A stretch of 20,309 bases of DNA. Origin: CAZYFS01 sp964647465. GTDB taxonomy: Bacteria > Patescibacteriota > Minisyncoccia > Minisyncoccales > UBA1441. Each line of letters starts with the position of its first letter. The first letter of the stretch is position 1. The position numbers were made by a program, and so were the translations under genes. This document shows positions 19,725 to 20,309 of this stretch, piece by piece. The notes beneath the pieces are model-generated. The model was not told the DNA's origin. It searched no databases and was given only the letters and a program-made list of their open reading frames with translations. The stretch is from assembly GCA_964647465.1 (NCBI GenBank), contig CAZYFS010000007.1, positions 1 to 20,309 on the forward strand, read 5' to 3'.

Positions 19725-20309
19725 ATGAACAAAATAAATTTCTTAAATAAAAACAATATTTTAATTTCCTTACTTGTTGTAACAATTTCTCTGGTCTTTA
19801 CAGTTATTTTTTGGAGTCCAGTAAGTGCAACAATGTGTACGAATGAATGTTCTCCTTTAGGAAAAACAGAAACATCTGGTAGTTACAGTCGGACTTGTGG
19901 CAATTATGATACTGACTCTTGTTCAGAATGGTCTGCTTGGGCGAGTGGCTGTACGAATGAATGTTCTCCTTTAGGAAAAACAGAAACATCTGGTAGTTAC
20001 AGTCGGACTTGTGGCAATTATGATACTGACTCTTGTTCAGAATGGTCTGCTTGGGCGAGTGGCTGTACGAATGAATGTTCTCCTTTAGGAAAAACAGAAA
20101 CATCTGGTAGTTACAGTCGGACTTGTGGTAATTACGACAGTGACTCTTGTTCAGAATGGTCTGCTTGGGCGAGTAGCTGCACGAATGAATGTTCTCCTTT
20201 AGGAAAAACAGAAACATCTGGTAGTTACAGTCGGACTTGTGGTAATTACGACAGTGACTCTTGTTCAGAATGGTCTGCTTGGGCGAGTAGCTGCACGAAT
20301 GAATGTTCT
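19725..20309 (+). CDS. Secreted cysteine-rich repeat protein, 3' partial
   Basis: An ATG at 19725 opens a frame that stays open to the end of the window (195 codons seen). It begins with a signal sequence: basic MNKINFLNKNN, a hydrophobic core (about 12-30) and a likely cleavage after PVSA (about residue 36). From residue 38 the protein is a tandem array of 38-residue units, each with four cysteines and the pattern WSAW-x3-C-x3-C...SRTCG...C. This resembles thrombospondin type-1 modules, though I claim resemblance only. Four full units and the first six residues of a fifth are present. It follows the sortase, so it may be a surface protein attached by it. Its C-terminus and any sorting signal are not visible. 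Confidence 0.85.
   Translation, partial: MNKINFLNKNNILISLLVVTISLVFTVIFWSPVSATMCTNECSPLGKTETSGSYSRTCGNYDTDSCSEWSAWASGCTNECSPLGKTETSGSYSRTCGNYDTDSCSEWSAWASGCTNECSPLGKTETSGSYSRTCGNYDSDSCSEWSAWASSCTNECSPLGKTETSGSYSRTCGNYDSDSCSEWSAWASSCTNECS
19836..20309 (+). repeat. 114-bp tandem repeat array (4 full units plus a partial fifth)
   Basis: Units start at 19836, 19950, 20064, 20178 and 20292, each exactly 114 bases (38 codons). Units 1 and 2 are identical. Unit 3 matches them through its first two thirds, then carries the unit-4 variants. Units 3 and 4 differ only in the third base of the first codon. The array continues past the window edge, so the copy number is unknown. Confidence 0.98.

Noticed and set aside
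19804..20217. Minus-strand open frame of 137 codons with repeats
   Set aside because: It is the shadow of the 114-bp repeat array. The + strand frame has a promoter, signal peptide and cysteine-patterned units, and repeats keep any open antisense frame open.
1..20309. CRISPR arrays, insertion sequences, prophage or toxin-antitoxin genes
   Set aside because: No spaced direct repeats with unique spacers, transposase motifs, integrase or phage genes are visible. The only repeats are coding tandem arrays.

Overview
The window is a compact, AT-rich stretch of about 20.3 kb in which every supported gene lies on the + strand. It looks like a genome fragment from a Candidate Phyla Radiation (Patescibacteria) bacterium, most likely of the Parcubacteria/OD1 type. 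The reasons are: no rplA (ribosomal protein L1) at its usual place after rplK or before rplJ; shortened or restyled housekeeping proteins (PheT without its B2 tRNA-binding domain, L7/L12 with a charged N-terminal extension); several divergent tRNAs with no encoded CCA; no visible Shine-Dalgarno sequences; and a membrane-anchored ClpC-like ATPase beside a sortase and surface proteins. TAA dominates as stop codon, and nothing suggests UGA recoding. Taxonomy is inferred, because no rRNA gene is present.

Layout. 1-2204: gatC (5' partial), gatA and a small membrane protein. 2205-2667: a promoter, three tRNAs (an initiator-like CAT, a second CAT and Asp-GTC), a terminator and a near-leaderless pheS promoter. 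2668-7649: pheS, pheT, gyrB. 7654-8882: a promoter followed by secE, nusG, rplK. 8883-10190: a promoter with a structured leader, khpA with an acidic tail, a strong terminator, trmD. 10180-11754: a promoter inside the end of trmD, tRNA-Tyr, tRNA-Thr, tRNA-Trp, a winged-helix-like protein, ybaB, a possible 31-residue membrane peptide and an HD-domain protein. 11780-13314: mltG and a DJ-1/PfpI-family protein, overlapping by one base. 13300-14604: a consensus promoter, a structured leader with an attenuator-like hairpin, rplJ, rplL, terminator. 14658-14730: tRNA-Val. 14914-20309: a cell-envelope block with a small polytopic membrane protein, the two-TM ClpC-like ATPase, a consensus leaderless promoter, a CAP-domain protein, a sortase and the 5' part of a secreted cysteine-rich repeat protein that runs off the window.

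Function. The first 14.7 kb is information processing: tRNA-dependent amidation, aminoacylation, DNA topology, protein export, transcription elongation, ribosome stalk, tRNA methylation. The last 5.4 kb appears devoted to the cell surface. The points most worth following up are the A18/G55 replacement of the universal G18-U55 tRNA elbow contact in two of the seven tRNAs, the anomalous initiator-like tRNA (C33, no G-C triplet), the ClpC-like protein with a degenerate first ATPase domain and altered pore loops, and the envelope cluster ending in near-identical 114-bp repeats that resemble thrombospondin type-1 modules.
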